The position numbers were made by a program, and so were the translations under genes. Positions 5,909-6,404 of a stretch of DNA of 6,404 bases are shown piece after piece; position 1 is the stretch's first letter, and every line of letters begins with the position of its first letter. The stretch spans positions 1-6,404 of the forward strand of contig CAZGXQ010000006.1 of the NCBI GenBank assembly GCA_964530195.1, read 5' to 3'. Below the pieces are notes generated by a model that was given only the letters and a program-made list of their open reading frames with translations, searched no databases and was not told the DNA's origin. Source of the stretch: CAZGXQ01 sp964530195 (GTDB lineage Bacteria > Patescibacteriota > Minisyncoccia > Minisyncoccales > GBS-2).

Positions 5909-6404
5909 TTACTCGCATGTCACGCTCTTTGCCAAATTTTTAGGAGTATCGATTTCACAATTGAGTTCCCGAGCTATGTAATAGGCAAATAAATGCAGAG
6001 GAATTACTGATAACACCGGAGTTAGCATCTCTAAGGTTTTTGGAATGTAAATCACATCATCAACAATTTTTTTAATATTTTCATTACCTTGGGTTGCTAT
6101 GGCCAAAACTGGTCCTCCTCTGGCTTTTATCTCTTCGATATTAGACATCATTTTTTCATAAACTGAGTCTGAAGGACAAATGGCTACTGTCGGGAAATTT
6201 TCATCGATCAAAGCAATAGGGCCGTGTTTCATCTCTCCTGCAGGATAGCCTTCAGCATGCAAATAGGAAATTTCTTTTAATTTTAAAGCTCCTTCCAAAG
6301 CAATGGGATAATTATATTTTCTTCCCAAAAACAAAAAGTTTTTGTAGTTTTTGTATTTTTTTGCTAAATTTTCAATTTTTTCTTTTTGGTTTAAAATTTG
6401 ACGA
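5909..6404 (-). CDS. glmS: Glutamine--fructose-6-phosphate aminotransferase (GlmS), C-terminal SIS domain, 5'-truncated by window edge
   Basis: GlmS converts fructose-6-phosphate and glutamine to glucosamine-6-phosphate, feeding UDP-GlcNAc synthesis. About 164 C-terminal residues are visible and the frame stays open to the right edge; the TTG at 6332-6334 is internal, since the conserved FLFLGRKYNYPIALEGALKL reads across it. The second sugar-isomerase (SIS) domain is complete in this part: ALEGALKLKEISY and AGEMKHGPIALI contain the Lys, Glu and His matching E. coli K485, E488 and H504. The C-terminal tail NLAKSVTCE keeps the catalytic lysine (E. coli K603); the usual final VE is CE. The upstream glutaminase domain, and therefore the N-terminal catalytic Cys, lies outside the window. 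Its product pathway supplies the UDP-GlcNAc used by the MurA encoded at the other end. Identification is very secure. Confidence 0.97.
   Translation of the reverse strand, partial: RQILNQKEKIENLAKKYKNYKNFLFLGRKYNYPIALEGALKLKEISYLHAEGYPAGEMKHGPIALIDENFPTVAICPSDSVYEKMMSNIEEIKARGGPVLAIATQGNENIKKIVDDVIYIPKTLEMLTPVLSVIPLHLFAYYIARELNCEIDTPKNLAKSVTCE

Noticed and set aside
6332..6334. TTG (minus strand) as the start of a separate short SIS-domain protein
   Set aside because: The frame is open to 6404 and the residues before it match GlmS continuously; the gene is simply cut by the window edge.
1..6404. CRISPR arrays, tRNA/rRNA genes, insertion-sequence ends
   Set aside because: No regularly spaced repeats, cloverleaf sequences, transposase frames or terminal inverted repeats were seen on either strand.

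Overview
This is a low-GC, lysine-rich, very compact stretch of bacterial chromosome. Convergent and tandem genes overlap by a few bases, and most genes have no visible Shine-Dalgarno (SD) sequence. The protein styles (a short MurA, a gamma-alpha fused 2-oxoacid oxidoreductase, a free-standing LAGLIDADG protein) suggest a small-genome lineage such as the Candidate Phyla Radiation (Patescibacteria). That placement is inference; there is no rRNA or other marker gene here. TGA is used as a stop (the oxidoreductase alpha gene ends in TGA inside an ATGA overlap), which argues for the standard bacterial code rather than the TGA=Gly code of Gracilibacteria/Absconditabacteria.

Layout. Positions 1-1226 (+) hold most of murA, cut by the left edge. 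Convergent to it, and overlapping its last 20 bases, is a two-gene operon on the minus strand: a 2-oxoacid:acceptor oxidoreductase gamma-alpha fusion (1998-3644), then its thiamine-diphosphate (TPP)-binding beta subunit (1207-2001), joined by an ATGA overlap. A short intergenic region (3645-3731) carries two back-to-back promoters whose -35 boxes share the same bases. The plus-strand promoter drives a small self-contained unit: an unrecognised 162-aa protein (3732-4220), a 33-aa extremely basic protein (4230-4331), and a strong intrinsic terminator lying inside the 33-aa frame. Beyond it, on the minus strand, come a 492-aa protein with LAGLIDADG endonuclease motifs behind AbrB-like repeats (4354-5832) and the C-terminal part of glmS (5909-6404, cut by the right edge).

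Function. GlmS makes glucosamine-6-phosphate, the precursor of UDP-GlcNAc, and MurA uses UDP-GlcNAc for the first committed step of peptidoglycan synthesis, so both window edges concern cell-wall precursors. The oxidoreductase would link coenzyme-A-dependent 2-oxoacid decarboxylation to ferredoxin. The central unit (about 3683-4327) stands apart: by hand count its main gene is about 42% GC in a clearly AT-richer setting, it has near-perfect SD sequences where its neighbours have none, and it has its own promoter and terminator. The most unusual feature is the terminator inside the 33-aa frame. Transcripts ending there should lack the stop codon, an architecture known from the ribosome-rescue factor ArfA. 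This is the best candidate here for something undescribed, though no homology was or could be tested.
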